Source: Curtobacterium flaccumfaciens (lineage in GTDB: Bacteria > Actinomycetota > Actinomycetes > Actinomycetales > Microbacteriaceae). From it: a stretch of 64,000 nt of DNA. Positions 39,302 to 49,105 of this stretch are shown here, piece by piece. Below the pieces are notes generated by a model. It had not been told where the DNA came from. It saw only the letters and a list, made by a program, of their open reading frames with translations, and made no database searches. The stretch is from contig CP121450.1 in assembly GCA_029689965.1 (NCBI GenBank), positions 2,790,001 through 2,854,000 of the forward strand, written 5' to 3'. How positions within the stretch are numbered: the first letter of the stretch is position 1; every line of letters starts with the position of its first letter. Position numbers and translations under genes: made by a program.

Positions 39302-39326
39302 TCGAACCGACGACTCGAACCGACGA
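39302..39326. promoter_or_regulatory. Direct repeat, candidate HxlR operator
   Basis: TCGAACCGACGA occurs twice (39302-39313 and 39315-39326) one base apart, 13 nt before the tautomerase start and inside the HxlR/tautomerase divergent space. Confidence 0.4.
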
Positions 39327-39338
39327 GAGGACCGCAAC

Positions 39339-39560
39339 ATGCCCATCATCCACGTCGACACCGTGCCCGAGCTCATGCACGGGGACCGGCAGGAGCAGTA
39401 CACGACGATGGCCGCCGGCATCACGGAAGCCTTCGTCGCGAGCACCGGAGCGCCCGTCGAGTCGGTCCACGTGCTCATCACCGAGGTCTCGGACACGAAG
39501 TACTCCGTCGGCGGCGTGCTGCTCCGCGACAAGATGGCCGACACCCGTCCCGCCGACTGA
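39339..39560 (+). CDS. 4-oxalocrotonate tautomerase-like protein
   Basis: 73 aa, intact, ATG behind GAGAGGA. After Met removal Pro1 (MPIIHVDT) is the expected catalytic base. Further marks VHVLITEVSDTKYSVGG match small 4-OT family members. These enzymes tautomerise or dehalogenate small keto acids. Divergent from HxlR. Confidence 0.88.
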   Translation: MPIIHVDTVPELMHGDRQEQYTTMAAGITEAFVASTGAPVESVHVLITEVSDTKYSVGGVLLRDKMADTRPAD

Positions 39561-39597
39561 TCACCGCAGTCGACGGCCGGCAGCGGGGGCGCCCGGC

Positions 39598-39899
39598 TCA
39601 GGCGTGCGCGATCCGTCCCGGTCCGAAGGGCAGCCACCCCGCGCGGTGGACGAGCCGGTCGGAGTCGTCGGCGGACACGACCGTCGTCGCCGTGCCGAAC
39701 CGCCACACGCGGTTGTACAGGTACACCCCGATGGCGGTGCCCCGTCGTGGGGCACCGCCCACGTGCCGGTCCCCCACTGCGCCGGGTGCCCGACGCCGTC
39801 GATGGTCACGGTCGGCCGGGCGAACCACGTCAGGGCCGGACGGGTGATCCGGAGTTCCACGCGGCGTCTCGTCGTGCCGGAGGGCTGTGTCGCTTCCAC
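39598..39899 (-). CDS. Small hypothetical protein, frame broken
   Basis: About 100 aa from GTG 39899: ELRITRPALTWFARPTVTIDG then, after restoring one G near 39752, GGTAIGVYLYNRVWRFGTATTVVSADDSDRL and end PGRIAHA. Mostly beta-strand; it may resemble a small membrane-pore or calcium-binding-like fold but I do not know the family. Convergent with the tautomerase. Confidence 0.5.
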
Positions 39900-39956
39900 T
39901 GCCGCAGGATACGGCCCCGGCGGACGGTCCCGCGCCGCGGTCGGCTCCGGCGAAGA

Positions 39957-40568
39957 TCAGGCCCGGCGCGGCGGCGCCTCGACGACGACCGCCTCGAACC
40001 GCGGCGGCACCCACGTCAGGATGCCCTCGAACAGCTGCGCCGCGGAGAAGAGCACGAGGAAGACCGCGCTCGACGCCGTGGCCGCGCGGACACCGATCGC
40101 CGGGTAGAGCAGCAGGGCGACGGCGATGCAGATGCAGACGACGGCGGCGATCAGCGTGAGCGAGCGGACGGCCGAGAACGTCGAGCCGGTGAGGATCACG
40201 GCGGCCTCGAGGAACCAGGCCAGGGAGATCACGAAGACCCAGACGCTCAGCTCTCCCGGCGGATGGACGACCGCGATGACACCGGCCACGAGCACGAGGC
40301 TCCCGAGCACCGCGTGGATCACCCGCCGGACCATCGCCATGCCGTCCCCGGCCTGGGCCCTGCCGATGCGGAGCAGTCCCGCGACGACCATGTAGGAGCC
40401 GAGCAGGTGGACTTCGGCGTCGAGCGCGGCGCCGGGCCTCGTCAGGATCAGTACCGCCACCAGGAACCCGACGACGCCGGTGATCACGAGCACCATCGCC
40501 TGCCGCGCTCGTCGTGCTGCGGGCCGTGGGGTGTGCGCCGACCAGTTCGGCGTCCTCGGTTCGTCCAT
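39957..40568 (-). CDS. HdeD-family (DUF308) membrane protein
   Basis: 203 aa, intact. Six membrane helices typical of HdeD (MVLVITGVVGFLVAVLILTRPGAAL, GSLVLVAGVIAVVHPPGEL, FVISLAWFLEAAVILTG, LIAAVVCICIAVALLLYP). In E. coli HdeD serves acid resistance at high cell density; the role here is inferred. ATG at 40568 with CGGAGGA. Divergent from a second HdeD gene across 173 bp. Confidence 0.82.
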   Translation of the reverse strand: MDEPRTPNWSAHTPRPAARRARQAMVLVITGVVGFLVAVLILTRPGAALDAEVHLLGSYMVVAGLLRIGRAQAGDGMAMVRRVIHAVLGSLVLVAGVIAVVHPPGELSVWVFVISLAWFLEAAVILTGSTFSAVRSLTLIAAVVCICIAVALLLYPAIGVRAATASSAVFLVLFSAAQLFEGILTWVPPRFEAVVVEAPPRRA

Positions 40569-40601
40569 CGCCGTCCTCCGTGATCCTGCCGTGCCGCACG
40601 T

Positions 40602-40677
40602 CTACACCCGCTGACGCGGTCGTGCCCGCTCGATGTGCACGCATCGACACCGGACAAGACCTCAGCTCCGGGTGTAG
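40602..40677. promoter_or_regulatory. 9-bp inverted repeat between the two hdeD genes
   Basis: CTACACCCG (40602-40610) and CGGGTGTAG (40669-40677) flank 58 bp midway between the divergent hdeD genes. This could be a pair of half-sites for one regulator acting on both. Confidence 0.4.
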
Positions 40678-40741
40678 GTCTGGCGGAGCAACCCGAAGTG
40701 CAGTGAGTTCCGGAACCTTTCAGGGAAGGTCGGAGGACGTC

Positions 40742-41328
40742 ATGGATGCAGAGCGTGCCACGGAGGGGGCGGCCCCGCCGATCGTCGACTGCGGTCGGTT
40801 TTCGCCGTCCTGGGTTCCGTCGCGCTGCTCGCCGGGCTCGCGGCACTCGTCCTCCCGCACGCGACGCTCGTCGCCGTCGTCTGGGTGTTCGGCATCTACC
40901 TGCTCGTCGCCGGCGGTGCCCTGCTCGTCCGGGCGTTCTCGAGCGGCCCGACGGCGACGTGGCGACGGATCGGCCTCGTGGTCCTCGGCGTGCTCGTCGT
41001 CGCCGGCGGCGTCTTCGCGATCCTCCACCCGCCGGTCGGGCTCCGGTGGCTGACCCTCGCCATCGGGTTCGCCTGGCTCCTCGAGGGCATCACGCTGCTC
41101 TACGCGCCGAGCACGGGGAACCGCGCCCTCACCGTCCTCGGATCCGTGCTCAGCTTCCTCAGTGGGCTCCTCATCATCAACCTGCCGTACCTCGGCGCGG
41201 TGTTCGCCGTCGCCGCCGTCAGCAGCGTCCTCGTCGTCTCCGGCATCGTCCAGCTCGTCATCGCGATCACGTGGTGGCGGGTGAGCGACACCGACGACGC
41301 TCGGGAACCGGACGCTCCCGCGATCTGA
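40742..41328 (+). CDS. HdeD-family (DUF308) membrane protein, second copy, frame broken
   Basis: About 195 aa. ATG at 40742 behind GGAGG; a shift near 40790 hides the first helix (VFAVLGSVALLAGLAALVLPH). Then GIYLLVAGGALLVRAFSSG, GLVVLGVLVVAGGVFAILHPPVGL and GFAWLLEGITLLYAP. Only moderately like its divergent partner. It opens a run of same-strand stress genes with ArcD and ArcA. Confidence 0.82.
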
Positions 41329-41383
41329 TCCGGACCGCGCCACACCGCAGACCACGCGCTCGAGCACCGACGGGGGAGCTCAC

Positions 41384-42866
41384 ATGACGGTCGAGGAACA
41401 GGGCACCGCCACGACGACGGGAGACCGGTCGCTGTCCGTGATCGCCCTCGCGGCGATGGTGGTCGGCTCGATGGTCGGCGCCGGGTGTCTCGCTGCCGCG
41501 GAACTTCGCCAGCGGTGCAGGTGTGGTCGCGACGGTCGTCGCATGGATCGTCGCGGGCATCGGCATGCTGATGCTGGTCTTCGTGTTCCAGGCGCTCGCC
41601 ACGCACCGTCCCGACCTCGACGCCGGCATCTTCGCCTACGCCAAAGCCGGGTTCGGGAACTACGTCGGCTTCTTCTCGGCGTTCGGGTACTGGGCGAGCG
41701 CATGCGTCGGGAACGTCACGTACTGGGTGCTCATCGGTTCGACGCTCGGCTCGGTGCTTCCCGCCTTCGGCGAGGGCGACACCCTGCTGTCGGTGCTGGT
41801 CACGTCGGCGCTCCTCTGGGCGTTCCACCTCTTCGTCCTGCGCGGCACCAGGAACGCCGCGGTCCTCAACACGATCGTCACGGTCGCGAAACTCGTCCCG
41901 ATCCTGCTGTTCCTGATCGTCGGAGCGGTGGTCGGCACCCACTGGGACACGTTCCGTCTGAACCTCTGGGGCGGTGCGGAGCCGAGCGCCGCGGAGCTCT
42001 TCTCGCAGGTGCGATCGACGATGCTCATCACGGTGTTCGTGTTCCTCGGCGTCGAGGGGGCAACCGTGTACTCCCGCTACGCCCGGCGCCGGGAGGACAT
42101 CGGACGTGCGACGGTCAGCGGGTTCCTCGGCGTCCTCGCCGTGTTCGCCCTCGTCACGCTCGTGTCCTTCGCCGCCCTCCCCGCCGCGGAGCTCCGCGGG
42201 CTCCGTCAGCCCTCGATGGCGGGCGTGTTCGGGGAGGTCGTCGGCACGTGGGGTGCGGTGCTCATCAACGTCGGACTCGTCGTGTCGGTCCTGGGCGCGT
42301 ACCTGGCATGGACGCTGATGTCGAGCGAAGTGCTCTTCCAGGCCGCCCGTCAGGAGGACGCCCCGCGCTTCCTGACCGTCGTGAACCGGCACGGCACGCC
42401 GTGGATGGCGCTCCTGTTCACCAGCGGACTGATCCAGGTGTTCCTCGTGATCACGATGTTCTCGGACGACGCGCTGACGTCCATGCTCGAGCTCTGCAGT
42501 TCGCTGTCCCTCGTCCCGTACTTCCTCACGGCGCTGTACGCCGTGCAGTTCGGCCTTCCCGGGTGGTCCCGTGGCGCGCACGGTGGCGTCGAGCCGCCGG
42601 GTACCTCGGGGCGGCTCACACGGCGCAGCCTGACGGCGGCGTTCGTCGCGGTCGTCTACACGGTGTTCCTCGTGATCGCGGCCGGACCCCAGTACCTGCT
42701 GCTCTCCTTCCTCATCTACGCTCCCGCGACCGTGCTCTACGTCGTCGCGCGACGCGAACGGCGGCTCCGGGTCTTCACCCGAGCGGAGGTCGTCCTCTGC
42801 GTCATCGCCGTCGCCGGTGCCGTCGTCGCACTCATCGGGCTCATCACCGGCTTCATCACGCTCTAG
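41384..42866 (+). CDS. arcD: Arginine/ornithine antiporter-like APC transporter, frame broken
   Basis: About 494 aa, amino acid-polyamine-organocation family with 12-13 helices. ATG at 41384. The first helix reads SVIALAAMVVGSMVGAG-V-FSLPRNFASGAG once two bases near 41495 are restored; then WIVAGIGMLMLVFVFQAL, AFGYWASACVGNVTYW, TVFVFLGVEGATVYSRYARRREDIG. Placed directly before arcA (9 bp), it should swap arginine for ornithine or citrulline. Confidence 0.88.
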
Positions 42867-42874
42867 GAGGCACC

Positions 42875-44152
42875 ATGCACAGCGACACGACGTCCGACGA
42901 CCCGAGCGCGTCGGCACCGCCGGCGTTCGGGCGTTCTCCGAGGTCGGGCGGCTCCGGAAGGTCCTGGTCTGCGAACCCGGGCTGGCCCACCGACGGCTGA
43001 CGCCGAGCAACAACGACGCGCTGCTGTTCGACGACGTGCTCTGGGTCGAGAACGCGCAGGAGGACCACCGCGCCTTCGTCGCCAGCATGCGGTCCCGCGA
43101 CGTTGAGGTGCTCGAGCTGCACGAGGTCCTCGCCGAGACCCTCGCCGTCCCGGGTGCTCGCGACTGGCTGCTGCAGCGCAAGGTGACCCCGAACGAGGTC
43201 GGGCCGCTCCTCGTCGATGCCACGCTCGACCACCTCGCCGGGTACGGGGAACGGGAGCTCGCCGAGGTGCTCATCGGCGGTCTGAACATCGAGGACCTCG
43301 ACCCGGCGAGCGCCCGGACATGCTCCGGCTGCACGGGACGGCCTCGGCCGCGGACTACCTGATGCCGCCCCTGCCGAACATGCTCTACACGCGGGACACC
43401 ACCTGCTGGATCAACGGCGCCTTCACGCTCAACCCGCTCTACTGGCCCGCCCGGCACGACGAGACCCTGCTCATGAAGGCCGTCTACACGTTCCACCCCG
43501 ACTTCGCGCCCGCGCTCGACCGACTGGCATGGGCGACCCGGAGCGCGACTGGGGGCTCGCGACGATCGAGGGCGGCGACGTGCTGCCCGTCGGCGAGGGC
43601 GTGGTGCTCATCGGGATGAGCGAGCGGACCTCGCGGCAGGCGATCACGCAGGTCGCGGCGGCGCTGTTCGAACGAGGGGAGGCCGAACGCGTCGTCGTCG
43701 CGGGCATGCCGAAGCTCCGCGCCGCGATGCACCTCGACACCGTGCTCACCTTCGCGGACCGGGACGTCGTCACCGTCTACCGGGCGATCGTCGACCACGT
43801 CCACCCGTTCACCCTGCGCCCGGGCGCGGGTCCGGGCTCCGTGGACGTGACCGACGAGTCCCGGCCGTTCCTCGAGGTGATCGCCGACGCGCTCGGGCTC
43901 GACGACCTGCGGGTGGTCGACACGGGAGGTGACGAGTACGCGGCCGAGCGGCAGCAGTGGGACAGCGCGAACAACGTCGTCGCGCTCGAGCCCGGGGTCG
44001 TCTACGCGTACGACCGCAACACCGTGACGAACGATCTGCTCGGTGCCGCCGGCATCGAGGTCCTGACGATCAGGGGTGCGGAGCTCGGTCGCGGCCGGGG
44101 CGGCGGCCACTGCATGACCTGTCCGCTCCTGCGCGACCCCCTGCCGGCATGA
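42875..44152 (+). CDS. arcA: Arginine deiminase, frame broken
   Basis: About 426 aa; hydrolyses arginine to citrulline and ammonia, raising pH and feeding the ADI pathway. ATG at 42875 behind AGGAGG. Motifs: [58 protein letters not shown] and the catalytic Cys in [14 protein letters not shown]. Shifts near 42921, 43313 and 43530 break the frame. No arcB or arcC follows; the next gene overlaps (ATGA). Confidence 0.93.
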
Positions 44153-45240
44153 CTGCGGCCGCCGGTCGTGGCCCGCGGTCCTGGGCCGTCCTCGCGGGAT
44201 GCGTCGTCGCCGTCGTCGCGGTGGGCGCGGCGGCGGGTTGGGTCGGCGCGAGCACCGGCGGCGGGGCCGGCCGCACGGGCGCGTCAACGGCCACCGACGC
44301 CTCGGCGTGCGACGCGGCCGACGTGGCGGAGCGGGTGCTGCCGAGCGTGGTGACGATCGAGGTCGGTGGGGACGGGGCGGGGGCTCGGGCAGCGGCGAGG
44401 TGATCGACGCGTCCGGGATCGTGCTGACGAACGACCACGTGATCGCGTCCGGAGCCGACGATCCCGTGACGGTCCGGCTCGACGACGGAACGGAGCTCGA
44501 GGCAGCCGTGATCGGACGCGACCCACGGACCGACCTCGCCGTGCTCCGTGCCCGCACGGACGCCCGGCTGCCGGCGCTCCCGTGGGGCGCGTCGGACTCG
44601 CTCGTCGTCGGCCAACCCGTCGTCGCGCTCGGTGCGCCGCTCGGGCTGTCCGGCACGGTCACCACCGGCGTCGTGAGCGCGCTCGGTCGTGACGTCCCGG
44701 TACCGACCGGGACGGCACCGGCAGCACGGTGCTCACCGGTGCCATCCAGACGGATGCGTCGATCAACCCCGGCAACTCCGGCGGTGCCCTCGTGGACTGC
44801 ACGGGACGGCTCGTCGGCATCAACACGGCGATCGCGACCGTGCCGAGCGCCGGCGGAGCGAGCAGCGGCAGCGTCGGCATCGGGTTCGCCGTCCCGTCCG
44901 CGGTCGCGCGGCCGATCGCGGAGGCGCTGCGCGCGGACGGCAGCGTCGCCCACCCGACGCTCGGGGTCAGCACCCTCCCGGTGGCGCTGCACCACGCGGA
45001 CGGCTCCGTCGCCGTCGGGCTCCGGCTCACCGCCGTCTCGGACGGCGGCCCCGCGGACGACGCCGGGATGCGGCCGGACGACGTGGTCACGGGCATCCGG
45101 GACGTCCCCACGCTCCACCCCGACACGATCGCGCACCTGGAGGCGACGCGCAGCGTGGGGACGACGTCCGCGTCACGTTCCTCCGCGCCGGCGAGGAGCA
45201 CGACGTCACGCTCACCCTCCGTGCGCAACGCACGGGCTGA
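44149..45240 (+). CDS. HtrA/DegP-type serine protease with PDZ domain, frame broken
   Basis: About 364 aa, anchored by one N-terminal helix ([19 protein letters not shown]). Trypsin-like triad: His in VLTNDHVIA, Asp in [11 protein letters not shown], Ser in [10 protein letters not shown]. The C-terminal PDZ domain carries [17 protein letters not shown]. Shifts near 44392, 44715 and 45160. Envelope quality control during stress is the expected role; it overlaps arcA and is probably co-transcribed. Confidence 0.88.
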
Positions 45241-45321
45241 CCGACGACGAGCAGACCACGACCCGGACCAGACACGGGCCGGACCGGACCGGACCACCAC
45301 GAGCACAGGACGGACACGCAC

Positions 45322-46186
45322 ATGAGCACGGACGACTTCGGACGGATCATCGTCGGCTTCGACGGATCGGAGCCGGCGATCGCCGCGCTCGACCGCGGTC
45401 TCACCCTCGCCGAACGGCTCGGCGCCCGGTCGACGTCGTCACGTCGTGGCGTTGGCCGCTGACGTGGAGCACGCTGCCGGTGGCGAACACCTGGTCGCCC
45501 CTGCACGACGCCGAGGAGATCCGGCAGCAGGCCGTTGAGCTCCTCGGCCGGCACACCCCGCGCAGCGTCGAGGTCGACACGCGGATCGAGGAGGGCAGTG
45601 CCGCCGAGGTGCTCCTGGGCGCATCGGCGGGAGCCGGGCTGCTCGTCGTCGGGAGTCGCGGTCGTGGTGGGTTCCGCGGGCTCCTGCTCGGGTCCGTGAG
45701 CACGGCGTGCATCCAGCACGCGACCTGTCCGGTGCTCGTGGATCGAGGCGGCCCGATGACGGAGGGCCGGGACACCGTCGTCGTCGGCGTCGACGGCTCG
45801 CCGGAATCAGGTCGCGCCCTGCGGTTCGCGGTGACACTCGCCCGCCGTCTCGGTCTCCGGGTCCGGACGATCACGACGTGGCAGTGGCCGGCCGCGCTCA
45901 ACCGGGACGAACCCCCGTTCGACCACTGGACCCCGGAGCAGGACGCGCTCGCGACGGCCTCGTCCGCACTCGACGCCGCCGAGGACCTCATCGACGACGA
46001 CGTGCGGGTCACGTCCGAGCTGGTCGAGGGGCCGCCGGCCGCAGTCCTGCTCGAGGCCGGCCGCGACGCGGCGTTCCTCGTGCTCGGCAGCCGCGGACTC
46101 GGCGGGTTCCGGGGCTGCTCGTCGGTTCGGTCACGCAGGAGTGTGCGCAGCACGCGTCGTGCCCGGTGGTGGTGCACCGGTCGTGA
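45322..46186 (+). CDS. Universal stress protein with two UspA domains, frame broken
   Basis: About 288 aa. Domain 1 starts IIVGFDGSEPAIAALDRGL and ends with the ATP motif VVGSRGRGGFRGLLLGSVS; domain 2 starts TVVVGVDGSPESGRALRF and ends VLGSRGLGGFRG-LLVGSVT. Both match the ATP-binding GxxGxxGxxxxxxGS type. Missing bases near 45429 and 46117. Double-domain Usps are typical of actinobacterial dormancy and low-oxygen regulons. Confidence 0.9.
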
Positions 46187-46236
46187 ACGCGCACGGCGAC
46201 CGGCGGAGCGGGTGCCACGGCCGGTAGGTTGAGCCC

Positions 46237-46993
46237 GTGACGACGATCGACCTCAACAGCGACCTGGGCGAGGGCTTCGGCGCCTGGAGCATGGGCGACG
46301 ACGCGGCGATGCTCGACGTCGTCTCGTCGGCGAACGTCGCCTGCGGGTTCCACGCCGGCGACCCCGCCATCATGCTCGCCACCTGCCGTGCCGCCGCGCA
46401 GCGGGACGTCGCGATCGGCGCGCACGTGGCGTACCGCGACCTCGCCGGCTTCGGTCGCCGACCGGTGCACGTCACACCGGACGAGCTGTACGCCGACGTC
46501 GTCCACCAGCTCGGCGCGCTGGTCGCCACCGCACGGGTGGCCGGGACCGCCGTGACGTACGTGAAGCCCCACGGAGCCCTCTACAACACCGCCTGCGCGG
46601 ATGCGGTCCAGGCCGACGCGGTCACCCGGGCCGTCGCCGACGTCGATCCGGGGCTCGCCGTCCTCGCGCTCCCCGGATCGCAGCTGCTGCTCGCTGCCGG
46701 ACGACACGGACTGCGTGCGGTGGGCGAGGCCTTCGCCGACCGCGCCTACGAACCCGACGGCTCGTTGGTCCCCGGAGCCGTCCGAGGTCGGTGCTGCACG
46801 ATCCCGACGAGGTCGCCGCCCGGGTGCTCCGGATGGTGACCGAAGGATCGGTGACCGCCGTCGACGGCTCGGAGATCCCGGTCCGGGCCGACTCCGTGTG
46901 CGTGCACGGCGACTCCCCGACGCCGTCGCGATGGCGCGGGCGATCCGCGAGCTGCTCACCGGGCACGGAGTCGCGATCGCCCCGTTCGCATGA
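46237..46993 (+). CDS. pxpA: 5-oxoprolinase subunit A (LamB/YcsF family), frame broken
   Basis: About 252 aa; with PxpB and PxpC opens 5-oxoproline (pyroglutamate) to glutamate using ATP. GTG at 46237. Signature [49 protein letters not shown]. Shifts near 46788 and 46920. ATGA overlap with pxpB. Confidence 0.93.
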
Positions 46994-47619
46994 CGCCCGA
47001 CGTCCGGGCCGCGGGCACCTCCGCGCTGCTCCTCACGTTCGACTCGCTCGACGAGGTGGTCTCGTTCCGTGCCGGCCTGACCACGGCGACGCTGCCCGGC
47101 GTGACCGGTGTGGTGTCGGGCGCGAGGACGCTCCTCGTCCGCTTCGACCCCCGCCTGACCGACGCCGGACGTCTCCGGGGCGGCCTCGCCGACGTCACCC
47201 CGCACGACCCTGCCCCACGCGACCCCGCCGTCGCGACTGTCGTCGTCCCGGTCACGTACGACGGCGAGGACCTCGACACGGTCGCCGAGACCACCGGACT
47301 GACCCCCGCCGAGGTCGTCGCGTGGCACACCGGCCAGCTTCTGGACGAGCGCCTTCTGCGGGTTCGCGCCCGGCTTCAGCTACCTCACCGGCACGGGCCG
47401 CCCGCTCGACCTCCCCGCCGTCAGACCGCTCGCACCATCGTCCCGAGCGGCGCCGTCGCCCTCGCCGGCGAGTTCAGCGCCGTGTACCCGCGAGCCTCGC
47501 CCGGCGGCTGGCAGCTCATCGGACGGACAGCGGTCCCGATGTGGTCGCTCGACCGCGACCCGCCGGCGCTCGCTCCGGCGGGCACCCGCGTCCGCTTCGT
47601 CGAGGCGGGCCCGGTGTGA
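46990..47619 (+). CDS. pxpB: 5-oxoprolinase subunit B, frame broken
   Basis: About 209 aa, allophanate-hydrolase subunit 1-like. VVVPVTYDGEDLDTVAE and GWQLIGRTAVPMWSLDRDPPALAPAGTRVRF are typical. An extra T at 47339-47340 (AGCTTC; removing it restores LWTSAFCGFAPGFSYLTG) and a compensating deletion before RTIVPSGAVALAGEF scramble the middle. GTGTGA overlap with pxpC. Confidence 0.92.
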   Translation: MTPDVRAAGTSALLLTFDSLDEVVSFRAGLTTATLPGVTGVVSGARTLLVRFDPRLTDAGRLRGGLADVTPHDPAPRDPAVATVVVPVTYDGEDLDTVAETTGLTPAEVVAWHTGQLLDERLLRVRARLQLPHRHGPPARPPRRQTARTIVPSGAVALAGEFSAVYPRASPGGWQLIGRTAVPMWSLDRDPPALAPAGTRVRFVEAGPV

Positions 47620-48498
47620 GCACCCTCACCGTCCTGCGGGTCGGCCCGGGCACGAGCACGCAGGACCTGGGCCGACCCGGCCTCAGCGACATGGGTCTCG
47701 GAGCGTCCGGCGCCGCCGACCGGGCGCCGCCGCGCTCGCCAACCGTCTGGTCGGAAACCGTCGCGATGCGGCCGTCCTGGAGGCACTGCTCGGCTCCGTC
47801 GCGCTCCGTTCCGACGCGCACGTGGTCGCCACCACCACCGGCGCGCCCTGCCCGGTCGAGGTCGAGTCCGCGGACGGACGGGTCCGCGGCGCAGCCGCGT
47901 ACGAGGTCCTGCGGCTCGCCCCGGCGACACCCTGCGACTCGGGGTGCCGAGCACCGGACTCCGCGCGTACCTCGCAGTCCGCGGTGGCTTCGCCGTGGAC
48001 CCCGTGCTCGGCAGCCGCTCGTGGGACTCCCTCGCGCGCCTCGGACCCGCACCCCTGGCCGCCGGCGACGTGCTCCCCGTCGGCGGCGACGCCGAGGCCT
48101 GGCCGCTCGTCGACGCCGTCGCACCGCCGCTCGTCCCGGCTCCCGGCGAACCGGTGGTCCTCGACGCCGTGCCGGGTCCCCGCGACGGCTGGTTCACGCC
48201 GGAGTGGCGCACGCTCCTCACCGACCAGGCGCACCGAGTCACGCCGGACAGCGACCGCGTCGGCGTCCGGACGACGGCGGGCCGACCGCTGTCGCGTGCG
48301 ATCACCCGCGAGCTCCCGAGCGAGGGCGTCGAGACCGGGTCGCTCCAGGTGCCGCCGGACGGCCACCCGATCCTGTTCCTCGCCGACCACCCCGTCACGG
48401 GCGGCTACCCCGTCGTGGCGGTCCTCACCCCCGCGTCGGTGGACCGCGCCGCCCAGCTCCGTCCGGGCGACCCCGTCCGGTTCCGCATCACCGGCTGA
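47616..48498 (+). CDS. pxpC: 5-oxoprolinase subunit C, frame broken
   Basis: About 294 aa, biotin-dependent carboxyltransferase-like fold (allophanate-hydrolase subunit 2). GTG at 47616. LRVGPGTSTQDLGRPGLSDMGLGASGAADR, VPSTGLRAYLAVRGGFAVDPVLGSRSWDSLARLG and DHPVTGGYPVVAVLT are typical. Shifts near 47727 and 47935. Confidence 0.92.
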
Positions 48499-48561
48499 GG
48501 TGCCCGCGCCGACCCGATCGGCACCAGGCGCCCGCGCCGACCCGACTGGTTCCCCGGCCCG

Positions 48562-48978
48562 TCACTCGAACATCTCGGCGAGGGCCGCGTGCGGATCCCC
48601 CTCGACCACGTGCGCCGACGGCGGTTCCGGCCAGTGGACCGTGCCGTCGTCCGGCCAGCACGGCACGACGTGGACGTGCAGGTGCCGGACGCTCTGCCCG
48701 GCGTCCTCGCCGGAGGCCTGGAGCAGCACCGTGCCGGTCGCGCCGAGCGCACCGCGCATCGCACGCGCGACCCGTTGCGCCAGCGCGAACGTGGCCGCCA
48801 CACCGACCGGTCCGGCGCTGATCAGGTCGTCCGTGTGCTCGACGGGGACGACGAGCGTGTGCCCCGGGGCGAGCGCCGATCCGGGAAGCGGCGCGAACGC
48901 GACGGCGTGCGCCTCGCGCTCGACCCACCTGGCCGGAGCGTCCCCGGCGATGATGCGACAGAAGATGCAGGACTCCAC
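48562..48978 (-). CDS. HIT-family nucleotide hydrolase
   Basis: 138 aa, intact, GTG at 48978. Starts with the usual CIFCRIIAGDAPA and ends the HIT motif HLHVHVVPCW (HxHxH), where the middle His is the nucleophile. Acts on AMP-linked small molecules. A GGAGGC-family repeat sits 12 bp upstream of the start. Confidence 0.92.
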   Translation of the reverse strand: MESCIFCRIIAGDAPARWVEREAHAVAFAPLPGSALAPGHTLVVPVEHTDDLISAGPVGVAATFALAQRVARAMRGALGATGTVLLQASGEDAGQSVRHLHVHVVPCWPDDGTVHWPEPPSAHVVEGDPHAALAEMFE

Positions 48979-48990
48979 TCGGCCATCCTG

Positions 48991-49035
48991 CCGTCCGGAG
49001 GCACGTGGCGGGCCGGCACCGCGCCTCCAGTCCGG
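48991..49035. repeat. GGAGGC-family hairpin repeat, copy 4
   Basis: CCGTCCGGAGGC...GCCTCCAGTCCGG, 45 nt, between the divergent HIT and ABC-F genes, so here it cannot be a terminator for either neighbour. Confidence 0.6.
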
Positions 49036-49105
49036 CCCGGCGCGACCGGACGCGACCGGGCGCGGGACGGTCCGTCTCGTCCCTGCGGGATGGGACGATT
49101 GGTGG

